A stretch of DNA of 64,000 nucleotides from Isoetes taiwanensis (taxonomy: Eukaryota > Streptophyta > Lycopodiopsida > Isoetales > Isoetaceae), in the NCBI GenBank assembly GCA_021234155.1, contig JAJEKV010000025.1, forward strand, positions 6,183,310 through 6,247,309. The letters run 5' to 3'. A model generated the notes under the pieces. That model was not told the DNA's origin. It saw only the letters and a list, made by a program, of their open reading frames with translations, and searched no databases. Shown piece by piece: positions 1-11,800 of this stretch. The first letter of the stretch is position 1. Each line of letters starts with the position of its first letter. Made by a program: the position numbers and the translations under genes.

Positions 1-1310
1 ATTGGAACTCGTTGGACTTCGCCTTGTCAAGAAATTTAGAAGTCGGGTCTGTTTCATGGAAATGCACTCTACGCCACCACCGTGATGTACAATATTGACA
101 ATTTCTACTACTAGATTGGGTTCTTTTTTTAATTTCTATTTCTTCTAGAGACAATGTCATCGTCATTGATCTATCTTCAACTACTGGTTGATTCATCTAT
201 CTATCTTCATCTACATCAATGAAGGGTGGCCTCCTACGCATCATCCACCTCTTTCTTGGACCCATCCTTGCATGCCAAACCGAGTTCTATGCAGCATAGG
301 AAGGATAGGACATTGGTTATTCCAGAGGCATCACTTACTTAACATAGAGAAAGGCGCACTGTGAAGCTTCCCCGAGTGCATCAAGAAGATGTGTGTGGTC
401 CGATCCGCGCTATGTGATAGAGGGACCAAAGTAGTGCTGAAGGTCTATTTGCTCAACACGGGCACCACATTTCCATACAAATAATTACATAGGTTGGGTA
501 GCTGGATTATATGCAAATTTGGATTGGCGGTATCCTAAGTAGGTTATTAATATTTTCCATCGTTTCATCTTTATCGGATGTGCCGAAGGATCAAATTCAG
601 ACTTGATTCCGGCCTCAAAGCCCCTTCATCTCTAAATTAGCCCTTCTAGTTCAAAATCATCAAACCTGAATCAAATCCTTATTAACAACCGGCCCAACCG
701 ACCGATTTAAATAAGATGATATGATGAGTGTTACGTCAAAGGTCCTCGTAAATGGCCAGCTTGGGTTCGGTGATTCTCATATCCATTACAGTCTTCCGCA
801 TGATTGGCTGGATCTTACCGCTTCGTATAAGTGATGGTTATGTTTTTATCCTTCATCACCTACCAATTGATCATGTTCTAAAACCATGAATTTAGATTCC
901 CTCATCCCAGCAGTTGATAAAACATAAACTATTGATCTTTGCTAAGCGTGCCCAACGGCAGGATGAGCCTGTCAATTGATTATTTTCACACGTAATCCTC
1001 CTCGCGATAGTCGGGCGGATCTCAGGTAAGATGATATAGTTATGTTTTATTCAAAACCATGTTGATCTCTGGTTGCCAGCATATCTAAACCTAGATGGTA
1101 AGCAGATTTCTGGATCGTTACTAATACTGCTAATTATGGGTATTGTTATCGCAAAATTCTTGCACTGTTGACATTTTAGGGAGCCAGAATTGGTTTTTTA
1201 TTTTGCAAATTTATTCAACCTTTGGCATCCGTATAAATACAAGTACCATTTGATCTTGGCCCTGCATAACAAAAATAAATACTTTGCCTCCTTCATAGTA
1301 AGAATAAGGT
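1..1310. other. Intergenic sequence, nothing recognised
   Basis: No reading frame of convincing length or family is visible on either strand. The sequence is AT-rich with scattered stops and no clear terminal repeats. It may be decayed repeat DNA, but I cannot assign it. Confidence 0.5.
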
Positions 1311-1321
1311 CACATGAAGAG

Positions 1322-1554
1322 GTCGACATGGTATAATCCATGTCGACATGAACCCTTATAAATTGTGTGGGTCTCATGATCATGTTGCACAAATGATGCC
1401 ACGTGGTCATAAACGGGTTGCATGAGCATTTTGGATGGTCCATCAACTATGAAATCCTTCTACTGCTACATATTCCAATCCAAGGTATTCATGTCAACAT
1501 GAATCAATTCAGTCGAGGAGGTAAGCCGATGGAACTGATTCATGTTGACATGAA
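1322..1554. repeat. Cluster of inverted repeats built on a CATGTCRACATG word
   Basis: Two hairpin-forming inverted repeats lie close together. The first pairs TCGACATGG with CCATGTCGA around 1322-1345. The second pairs 1488-1510 with 1532-1554, with 22 of 23 positions complementary and a 21-nt loop; its arms read TTCATGTCAACATGAATCA and its complement. Related words (CATGTCAAAATG, ATCGACATCTTCATG) continue to about 1650. This could be a small palindromic transposon remnant or a transcribed hairpin. No coding function is suggested. Confidence 0.6.
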
Positions 1555-1659
1555 GCACTCCATGTCAAAATGCCTCATGTGAACCCTGTCAAAATATGTT
1601 TTGATGTCTAAGTGAAGATATCGACATCTTCATGTGACCTTGAAGTTCTAAACATGAGA

Positions 1660-3050
1660 CTTTCTTATATAATGAAGCACCTTTTATGGTATTTACCTTG
1701 TAAAAGTTTGTTTACAAACCTTCCACATCTTTTTCTAATAAGCAAACTAACTCAACATAGCTAGCCAACATGTTTTGTCCATGATTTACACACGCAAAGC
1801 CAATATCTTTGAAGTTCATGCATAAAACAAGAATGTTGATGAAATGGTCAAACAATGGTGCATACAATTCAATGAAGTTTTAAATGCACTTAATTCCTAG
1901 CAATCCACTGTAATGTTGCATCTTACATTTTATGGCAAGTACAATAACATTTAAGAATATTAGACTAGAGACGAAATGCACTTTGCAATAAAAATATAGT
2001 TAGCTTACGTTTGTATTTTATGCTACAGGTGAGATACCCCAAATTTATGGGGAGACATTAATGGCTAATACTAATCGACCGTGACCTCCGCCTATTTATA
2101 AGGGAAATTCTATTCCTCCGGGATTTCTCCTCTGATTTTCCTCCAATTTGGATCATTCCACTTCCATATGACTAATAGAAATCTCGGTCGAATTAGAGTT
2201 GAAAATGGGATTGTGCCCTCTAGATTTGGATAGTTCCAGTAAATAGCAAAAGTCTACCTCAAAAATTGTGTGATGGACATTTTGTTTGCAACTGTTTTGT
2301 GATGAAATAACGAATCTTGTTTTTGTGGTTCTTAGGAAATTTACTTACCATCAAAAAATCTTTTTAGGATGGTAAGCATATTCGTGGATGGTTTTTATGA
2401 ACATTCCCTGAATGTTCCTTTTTTTATAGATAAATAGATAATAATATATTAATAGTATTTCGTAATATTAACATACCCTGCAGTTTTTCAAAGTAAAATC
2501 TTTGAATGCACATATGTTGCTTGGAATTGAGTGCTTGTTTTAGAAGGACATTAATCAGGTTCGAATCACACTTCTGCCCAAACCCAAAGATTACACCATG
2601 CTGCCGAAAGTATAATTCGGCTTTTGGCATGCATTAAAGTTTTGGACGGGCAATATTGCGTGTCTAAACTTTTGGTATGCATTATGTTTTTGCCACGTGG
2701 AGGTGGACAGAAGATGATCTTGCCCATTAAATTCAAATTTTGGCTCTTAAAATTCAAATCTCTTTTTCGGTTTGGAACAGAAGGATCAAAGTATTAAAAC
2801 TTCAAATCTTGTTTAGTGATTAATGCAACTCTTACTAGTTGTGCCCAACTTATAGTGAAAATGAGACACCATCTGAGCTTCTTGGCAGGAGATAGCCTTA
2901 TAAAATTGCTTCTAGACATCATAGCAAACATGCTTACAGTTTGGGAGGCAATGATACAACATGGAGTCAAAACCCGAGTATATTTAAAACCCTAGTATAT
3001 TCCAGCACTTGCGCCACTTATGGCAACTCTAAGATAATGCCAATCACAGA
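1660..3050. other. Intergenic sequence, nothing recognised
   Basis: Only short reading frames occur here. A box-B-like word (GGTTCGAATC, near 2559) has no convincing box A at the right distance, so I do not call a tRNA or SINE. The words around 2620-2690 contain a short imperfect direct repeat (CTTTTGGCATGCATTA and CTTTTGGTATGCATTA). Confidence 0.45.
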
Positions 3051-5340
3051 AGGCACAGAGGTAATTTGACTGTTGTCCAAGCATGCGGGGAATATGATTG
3101 TCTAATTGCATTAGGTATGCGACATTGTGTTGTATGTGCCTATCAATCCATATGGAAAGCAAAGAAAGTGGTGGAAGACATTGTAAGGAACTGTGCCCAA
3201 GTTTCTGACTTGACTGTTGTGATCTTGCAATATGCTCCTTTCTCTGTTATGTTCTTGTATCTATCCCTTGGAAATGGAATGCTCTTTGTCTTTGCATTAC
3301 GATATAGATTTCTAATAAAACAACTCTTCAAATTTCAGTTATTTCAATGTCTTCGATTCTGACACTAAGGGGCGAAGCACCTCATCCAGAGCTCAGGGAA
3401 CATGGGCGTATCTCTGGTGCATGCTTTGATGCAAAAATGGGCATCATTCCTGGACTGCAGGTAATGTTGAGATTAAAATTGAAGGACTCCTATGACATAC
3501 CCCATTATATCTGTAATCTATCCTTAAGTGAAAGGCACTAATTATCTTACCAAGGATGGAACTTGCGTGCATGACTATATCCATGTCACCCATTTGATGG
3601 ATGATCATATCAAGGCATTGAATCATGGCCATGCCTTCAAAAGTTGGGATTTACGACGTTGGTAATGGACAAGGTTTGTGATTGTGAGGTCAATGTTACA
3701 TTGGAATTTAAAGTGGAGCCATAGCATTAGCATCTTATATTGTTAAGCTTATGTCTATTATTTACATTGCAGGGCTCTCAATTAAGGAGTTTGTTGAAGA
3801 ATTAAGGAGTTTGTCGGAGCTGGAAATCTGTTATAGGAACTGCATCAATAATATGTCTACCCTTTGAATCCTTGGAAGTGAATTTGCATATGGAAGAGAT
3901 TGTAGTATCTTTTATGCAGTAGTCTCTCCAAGATAAAAAATATATAATTCCTCTCTATGGCACTGGTAAGTTAGGGCTTGTTGCAAAAATCAGACAAGCC
4001 GTGGCTTAAACACTTCCTATAAGGATCAAGTGCCTCCATTCAAACAATGCCAAGTAATATTTCAGTCATGCTCTAGAAATTCTTGGTCTCTCATAATTTG
4101 AAGCTCAAATCAAATGGACAGTTCTAAGGAGGAGGTGAAACTTCATTGATGTGATAACAATGTCAACTGCAGGTTGGCTTATGAACATGTTGACGTCATA
4201 GTTAACAATATCACTGCAGGCTGGATTTTGAACTTATTGATAGCAACTTGTTCAGAGATTAGATGTGATAATAGCTTTTGAATTTGACATTTCTTTGGTA
4301 TTTAGCAAGCAAGTTTAAAACCTGGGCTTGCTTAGTGTAACTTGAGTTCACTTTCCAGCATTGACTTTGTTCTTTTTGAGGGTCCTCGCATGTTACAGTA
4401 TCTCATTTTTAGTGTCCTTTTGTCCACCCAAATTAGCACTATTTTTTAGAATTATGGGAAGGGGGAAATTCCAAATTAACGAATATAGGGGTGGTTGATT
4501 CCCTTTCTCGAAAAGGTAGAGATCTCGCTTTCTTCCATCCATTTTTGTTCAGCTTCTTGTGATCCAATGACTAATGACGGCATTGAGGCGAAATGCATGC
4601 TTTGCAAGTATAAATCTTACAAAGAGCAAGCAAGATGAGGCAACAATTGTCAAAATGAAAATTTAGATTGGACTATTGAGCATTCAAAAGCAATTGCAAC
4701 ATGCAGCCTCCATAATCATGAAAACATTTTGGATTTGATTGTGTTCAATGTCTAATACCGTAAGAAAGAAGTATGCATCTTAGTGGAGAACAAGAAGTTA
4801 TGCAAAGTTAAAAGTTGTCTCCGGGATATTAGAAAAAGATTGTTCACAAAGGAATTGCTCAAGCAGAGCATCCAAGAAACCATACAAAGACGTGAAAGGA
4901 GGGAGTCCAATGACAAATTAGCAAAGAAAAGAGCAAAAAGATTAGTCATGGCACTTGGGAATGTCAGTATTTTGAAGCAAAAGATTAGTCGCCAAGGCTT
5001 TAGAGGAATTCATCCAAGGAATTCGTTCCAGAGCTAAGAAGCTAACCGGTTGCAATTAGTAATAAAACGCATTGTGGGCCTCTGGGGAAGGAAGAAGAGA
5101 AAGGATTCTCAGCCAAGAAGTGATTGCCACAGTGCTATGGATTATTGGACAAACTATTAACCAGAGTTTCGCCTTAACTCTGAAGGACGCCAGATCCGTA
5201 GAGGAAAACATCCAAGCATCCAAATACATTACCTTGATGTGTATACTATCCAGATCAGTTTTACTAAGTCTTTTCACGCTTACTAATACTAATATTTTTA
5301 TGTTTTGTGCCATTGATTCTAATATGATCCGCTAATGGAA
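3051..5340. other. Unassigned sequence with small unrecognised ORFs
   Basis: Two small + strand frames stand out slightly: 3066-3362 (98 codons) and 4783-5037 (84 codons). The second is rich in Lys and Arg, with a run of basic helical residues (RRERRESNDKLAKKRAKR), and could be an exon relic of a nuclear protein. Neither has a flanking splice pattern or a family signature I recognise, so they are not called as genes. Confidence 0.3.
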
Positions 5341-7870
5341 TTAATCGCACGCTCTTTCCCGTGGTAGCAAGTCTGCGCTATTGATGGTTATAATGGATCA
5401 TTTTGACATAGTGCTAAGGTTTCACCTATAATGTTGGTGCCACGCTAGTAATTGTATTGATGTTAGTGCCACCCGCACGACTTTGTAAACACGCTAATGT
5501 TACTAATTTCGTTAATGTTGTTCCAATCGCTAGTAATTTTGTCAATGTTAGCACTGCTAAACTTAATCAGAAGTTAGTGAAGAACCAATCACCACTCACA
5601 GATTAGCAATGCTTTCATCCAATGTCCCTAGCACCGGAGTGGTTTGGTTTGCTAAGGGTTACGCTGTAATGCTAATGGAATCAAAGATTTCAGTTCTAAG
5701 TTGCTATTCATTAGCAAAAGCTGTTTTCTAGTATTGTGCATTTCAGCATTTACTAAGCGCAGTTTCTATCTCGTGATTCCGCGTACGCACTCTTCACTAG
5801 TTTCCCGCAAGCACAATCCGCATGTTCAAATTCAAGCAGAGCCTCTCGAGAACAGCTCACTTTGCTGTAAAGCCATCCACCAATAATTCGGTTGTTGGCG
5901 CCTATCATGAGAGGATGTCAATGCCGGTGGAAGGGTGAAATACACAGGAAGTCCATGGTGCACTATGCGCATTGCACCCGTGGAGTGCAAGATATGACCA
6001 CACGGCAAGCCAAGTAGGTGCAATGCAAATAAAGACATGTTTGCAGCCTAACAAAGGATATGTAGAGAAGCATGGTTTGCCCAAAACCCGAAGGTGAGGA
6101 GGCAATTAAATGAAGCATGCTTGTCGTGAACCGCAACAAATGTGGTGTGTGGAAAAAAATGGAAAGGTGTCCAAAAGAAGAAACAAAGGATGGGCATCTC
6201 AAAATCACTTGGGGAGAACATAGGACTACATTGAATTGGTATGATAAAATGGCAAACCCAAAAAGAATTGAGCAATCAATATTTGCTGCATCAATCTAAT
6301 ATTTTGATGGAAACCTTCAGATCTAAAGCAAAAGAGTTTTGTGACATATAATTTCGTGTATAATGGCGCGAAGCCAAGGTTTAGACAACTACTCTAACAG
6401 TTTGCCGATGATACCATTGTATCGTTGGTTGACTTTTGCGTGAGAATTACTCTTCAAGGAGCGTATCGAAGTCCACCCAAGCATTGGCATAATGATGGTG
6501 ATCACTATTCTTGTGCACCTCACATATAGAAGGACCCCTATACAAGAAATGATCAAGGAAGAACATTTTTATATATATGATGATTAAAACATGATTATTT
6601 GTTTGTGCAAAGATTGCTTTCTTACACAACGCTTGACGCAAGAGAAGGAAATCACTTTGAAGAAGCACATGTCTTCTCGAGCGAAAGTGTTCTCACAATT
6701 CAAAGGTAAAAAATCATTTTACTTTATGCTAGATTCAAATCCTTAATGTGTTTAGACATGATGTGAACTTTGGTGCTCAATTCATGGAAGGAGAACATGA
6801 TGGTGCGGTGGAGCAAGAATAAAGAGGGCTTTGAGAGCAAAGACAGCTTGGAAGGGCAAAGAAGATGACTAATGCATACCAGGTGGTGGAATGGCTAAAG
6901 CAGCATATGTCAACAAAGAAAGACCCACAAGATATAAAAGAAGATTCAAACCGTAAGTAGAACTTTTGGGAGGTTGAAATAGGACAAGTGGTCAAAAAAT
7001 TAGTGGGAAGCACGTCCTATTGAAGGATCTAGAAATCTTCATTGTTTCCATGGGTGTTCAAATCACATGACACATTTACAGGTCAGAAACCTCTCTTGCT
7101 TTTTCACATATTGTTTAGATTTGAATTGGGAATCTTGCCCCAATGTATTACCATCTCTAAAGACCTAACATCCCAAAGCTTACTTGGGAAGTGCATGTCT
7201 AGATCCTGCTTCTGGTGATTGTGGTCCTCATTATTTTGTACTTCTATGCACCTCTGTTCATGCACATTCCATATGAAGAATCAAGTGGTTCATTTCTCCT
7301 TCCAATAGGCTTTAAGGCATTGTGGATTCATGGCCGTTGTGTATGAGAGGTTTGGAAGGCGAGTGTCTCCCATAATTGCCACCTTCTGGTAGTATATTAT
7401 CCGGAGCGTTTTGTGAACATCCCCGTCCCTGCGTAAGAATTTGATGTGGGCCCGAGCTAAAAGATTTTGGTCCCTGCTCCAAGTCAGCGTCCAGTGGTAA
7501 AGTGATGTCAGCCGGGACATCCATACTTACTCCATATAGAAGAAATTGGCTCACCCGCTAAAACTTTGAATAAGTGACTGGTGCTAATTTCGGCCATAAA
7601 GCTTTATGCTCCGTATCAGCTTGTTCTCAAGATTTCATATAAGGCCTTCCATCCTGCCGTCACTCATTGTCTATCCTAGTGATCTCATTGCTACATGATT
7701 CATACTCCACCTTCTCCTCCATGAGGCAATGTGATGTGCTTGCCTAAGACTACAATCTTGTATTTTAAGATTAGTTTATCAGCTATTATAGAATAGAACA
7801 AGACAGCCAATCATCCTTGCACATCCCGAATGATTGACCTAGTTACAGGTAGCGAAATTGGAATATTCTC
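5341..7870. other. Intergenic sequence, mostly nothing recognised
   Basis: Between about 5380 and 5760 the words GCTAATG, GCTAGTAATT and TTAGTGC recur at irregular spacing, giving a faint degenerate repeat texture. Elsewhere only short shadow frames occur. No gene or named element can be supported. Confidence 0.4.
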
Positions 7871-7922
7871 AACATATTCACACTCCAATAAAACCAATGA
7901 TTGACCAACTGACCTTATGACT

Positions 7923-7972
7923 CGAGAGTTCACGTACAATGGCAGATAGAGACATTGTACGTGACACTCTCG
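7923..7972. repeat. Short inverted repeat with ACGT cores upstream of eIF5B
   Basis: CGAGAGTTCACGTACAATG is followed after 11 nt by the near-perfect complement CATTGTACGTGACACTCTCG. The arms could form a stem of about 19 bp. Both arms contain CACGTA or TACGTG, ACGT cores of the kind bound by plant bZIP or bHLH factors. It lies about 250 bp upstream of the eIF5B leader, so it may be a cis element or a small palindromic repeat. Function is inference. Confidence 0.55.
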
Positions 7973-8193
7973 ACCATAATCTACAAGTCGGCCTCCTACT
8001 CCTGTGTGTAAACATCTCGGACGAAGAGCCTGGGGATCCCCTGCCGAATGGCCTCAGAGTAAAGATAGCTAGATAGAATTTTAAAACAAACGAGCAAAGG
8101 GTAGCATTATGCAGCACTATGATGCAATGTTGCAAAGGGGAATTATCAGCTTAAACCTTACAGAGGGGAAAAAGAGGAGGAAAACACCCCCCT

Positions 8194-8202
8194 TTAGGGT
8201 TT
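8194..8202 (+). promoter_or_regulatory. Telo-box in the eIF5B promoter or leader
   Basis: TTAGGGTTT is the reverse form of the plant telo-box AAACCCTAA, an element frequent near the transcription start of plant genes for translation factors and ribosomal proteins. It is followed within 30 bp by a pyrimidine-rich stretch (CCTTTTCTCTCTGTCTTCTC), which resembles a TOP-like or TATA-less initiator. I see no convincing TATA box. The likely start site is therefore about 8200-8290, which is inference. Confidence 0.6.
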
Positions 8203-8336
8203 CCGGTTCATTTGCGGCCTTGGCCTTTTCTCTCTGTCTTCTCATCCCGTTTCCGTCGAAATCGGCACCCCGCTGCCCATAAAACGCCATATCTTCTCTC
8301 ATCGGGGGCGCTCATTCCGATCAAACAATCAGAGAG

Positions 8337-8820
8337 GTATATTTCCTGTTGCCGGACCCAGGGCATCCGATTATCTTAGCAGATCGACCTTCTTTCAGCC
8401 TCGAATCCATTCATCATACACGGTACAACTAGAATAAGGAACCCTTAGTTGTTTCTTTGTATTAGAAGTCATTAATGCAAAGACCGTCTTCGTTGTGTAA
8501 GCTACATCAATACAAAGATGTCTTTTTTAAGTATAGATTTCGGGTTTGCCCGGTGCAATGGCTCTTGATTTGTTTTTCAGGTGCTTAAGCTGCTGATTTC
8601 CGTATAATATCTTAATAAACTGTATTGTGATTCAATGCATTGCTTGAAGATATTTAACTTTTAAGAAGTGGAGATGACTTTTTCCTTTTTTTTTAGGGTT
8701 CTTGCTATGTTGGCATCAGTTATATAGGAATATTATTGTCTTTGTATTTGAGCTTTCCAATTCTTTCAGTCGTATCATAATCTTGGATGATACAATAATT
8801 ATTATACAGCTCTATTGCAG
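8337..8820 (+). other. Probable 5' UTR intron of eIF5B
   Basis: GAGAG followed by GTATAT at 8337 makes a plausible donor. CTCTATTGCAG ends at 8820, after a T-rich stretch and just 16 nt before the eIF5B ATG. Leader introns are common in plant housekeeping genes and often raise expression. The acceptor is strong. The exact donor is uncertain, because other GT sites exist between 8340 and 8460. Confidence 0.5.
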
Positions 8821-8836
8821 GAAATAGAGAGCATAT

Positions 8837-11800
8837 ATGGCTCCAAAAAACAGAAAAAAAAATGTTATAGGCGATGATGAATATTCTATGCCTGATAATG
8901 AGATGGATGACGTGCAACTAAAGAATGGTATGAAAGAGGAACCGGCTGGAAGCGTGGATGCTGAACCTATCCAATTCACTGGCAAGAAAAAGGGAAAGAA
9001 AGGAAAGAAAGCTGTTGCTGCGCCGGACAAGGATGATGAGAACTACAGTTTAGAGGAATCAGAGGCCACCGTTTTGCACGAAACTAGTGATAATAAAAAA
9101 GGTAAAAAGGGGAACAAATCTGTGTTTTCGACATTGGAGGAAGTTTTTGATGATGATGTCACAACGGTGGCTGAAGAAGATGATACAGATTCAATCCAAT
9201 TTTCTGGTAAAAAAAAGGGGAAGAAAGGAAAGAAGGCTGCTGCCTGGAGCACAGATGAAACTGAATCTACAGGTACAGCAGTTGATTTAAATTCAAATGT
9301 TGAAGAAAACTATGTGGAAAAGGATGTAGACGCTTCATTGGAGCAAGATGGAGAAGATAGTATTGTATTCTCTGGCAAGAAGAAAGGTAAGAAAGGGAAG
9401 AAGTCTGCTGGTAGGAGCATAGGAGAAAGTGAATCTACAGATGCTGCAGTTGATTTAGATGCGAACATTGCAGATGCTGATAATGATGCAGAAAAGAAAA
9501 TGGAAACTGCAATCGTCGATGAAGAAACTGATACTATACAATTTGTTGGCAAGAAAAAGAGCAAGAAGGGGAAAAAAAATTCAACAGTAGCAGATATAAA
9601 TGATTTGGAAAATGTGGGAGATGGTATGGATGAAAGTACAGTTAATGCGCAGTCTTTTCCATCTGCTGAAGAATTGGAACAAACTGTTGAACAGGACAGT
9701 ACGGGTTCTTTAGAGTTCTCTGGCAAAAAGAAAGGCAAAAAGGGTAAAAAGAATGTACAAGTTTCAGATTTTGATGATATCGAGGCAATCATGGCAGAAC
9801 TAGATAGGCCGAAAGGTGCACAAAAAGATCAAGCCCCTCAGGAAGATGCCATTGATGCTGTTGCAGTACGAAATGCAGGTGAATCTGAAGGTAAGAAGAA
9901 AGGCAAAAAGGGGAAGAAGAATGACACGGGTTCAGAGATGGATGACATTGACAGTATCCTGGCGGAGTTTAAAGCTGGTTCAACCCCTCTTGAAGATATG
10001 CCCACAAATATTGGTACCACTCAGGAATCTTCAGACTTAGATGTATTGCAGCTTGGTGGTAAGAAGAAAAACAAGAAAGGCAAGAAGGTTGCAGCACCTA
10101 CAGATGCGGATGATATTGATAGCATCTTGGCTGAACTAGAAGCACCAAAACCAAAGAGTGCGCCAGATGCAAGTGCAAAAAAAGAACCAGAAAGTTTGCT
10201 ATCTGAAGATACAAGTGCAATTGCTGAAACAACAGAATCAGCTGCAGCCAAGAAAAAGAAGAAAAAGAAAGAGAAGACTAAAGCAGACAAACCTGAGGAG
10301 ACAAAAGAGGAAAAAGATGAACCACCCAAGGTCAAGATTCTGGACAAAAAGGTCCCTAAACATGTCCGGGAAATGCAGGAACGCTTGGCCAGAATGAAAG
10401 AAGCTGAAGAAAGATTAAAACGTGAAGAGGAAGAAAAACGAAGAAAAGAAGAGGAAGAGCAGCGTAGGCTAGAAGAACTAGAGAGGCAGAAGGAAGAAGC
10501 AAAACGTAGACGCAAAGAACGGGAGAAGGAGAAGCTTCATCAGAAAAAGTTAGAAGGGAAGCTTTTAACTGGAAAACAGAAAGAAGAAGCACGAAGGCTT
10601 GCCTTGATGAGAGAACAGTTTCTGGCCCAGAAGGGCGAAACTGATGTCCTAAAAGAAGAGGTTTCCGGTCCCCGGAAACCAAAATATGAGACCAAAAAGA
10701 AAAAGAAGTTGCCTGGTGCAGATGTTAATGTTGAACAAGCAGACAAGGGCGAGCTTGCAATTGAGTTGGAAGCTGAAGTTGAGCATGAACACGAGCCTGA
10801 GCCTGAACCTCAACAAGAACTTTCTGAGAGTAAGATGGATGTAGAAGAATCTGAGGCAGCAGAACAAGAGGAAGAGGAAGAGGAAGATTGGGATGCAAAA
10901 TCTTGGGATGACGAGAATGTCATACTTCCAGTAATCAAGAGTGCATTTGCAGAGGAAGAGGAAGAAGAGGATGAAGAGAAAGGTAGGCCTGCTGTTACTG
11001 TTGGAAAGTCTACAAAACGTGTTGTTGCTGAACCAGTTCCACCTGCTAAGCGGTCGGCATCTCCGATGTCAAAGACAACGAAGGGTGGCCCATCAAAGAG
11101 CCCTAAAAATGAGGAGAGTGGAAGCGAGGAAGAGAGCGATGATGAAAGTGAGGACGATACTAAAACAAAGCCACTTTTAGAATCAAGACAGAGAAGAGAG
11201 GCTAGGAAAGCAGAAGCACTGTCAAAGAGAAGTGCTGATGATCTGCGATCCCCAATTTGTTGTATTCTGGGCCATGTTGATACTGGTAAAACGAAGCTTC
11301 TTGACTGCATTCGGAGGACAAATGTGCAGGAAGGTGAAGCAGGTGGGATTACACAACAGATTGGAGCTACATATTTTCCAATGGAAAACATACAAGAGAG
11401 GACAAAGGAGCTTTTAATCTCAAAGCCAGAGCTTGAATTACGCCTTCCAGGGCTGCTGGTTATTGATACACCAGGACACGAGTCCTTTACTAATCTAAGA
11501 GCTCGTGGTTCTGGTCTTTGTGACATAGCCATACTAGTGATTGATATCATGCATGGCTTGGAGCCTCAGACAATTGAGTCCCTGAATCTGTTAAAGATGC
11601 GTCATACTCCATTCGTGGTTGCATTAAACAAGGTAAGATTTTTGTCTTTGTGGATGCAATCGAGATATTTCTTTTTTTGGCATGACCTTGATTCTCCTTG
11701 GCATTGAACAGGTGGATCGCTTGTATGGTTGGAAAGCATGTCCAAATGCTCCCATTGAAGTTGCATTTAAGCAGCAAAATAGAGATGTTATGGCTGAATT

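Noticed and set aside
2559-2569. Box-B-like GGTTCGAATC as a tRNA gene or SINE
   Set aside because: There is no box A at the right distance and no stem complementarity.
9310-11550. Large antisense frames opposite eIF5B (for example 160 and 246 codons)
   Set aside because: Their Ser/Phe/Leu-rich text is the complement of the acidic and basic eIF5B coding sequence. They have no independent signature.
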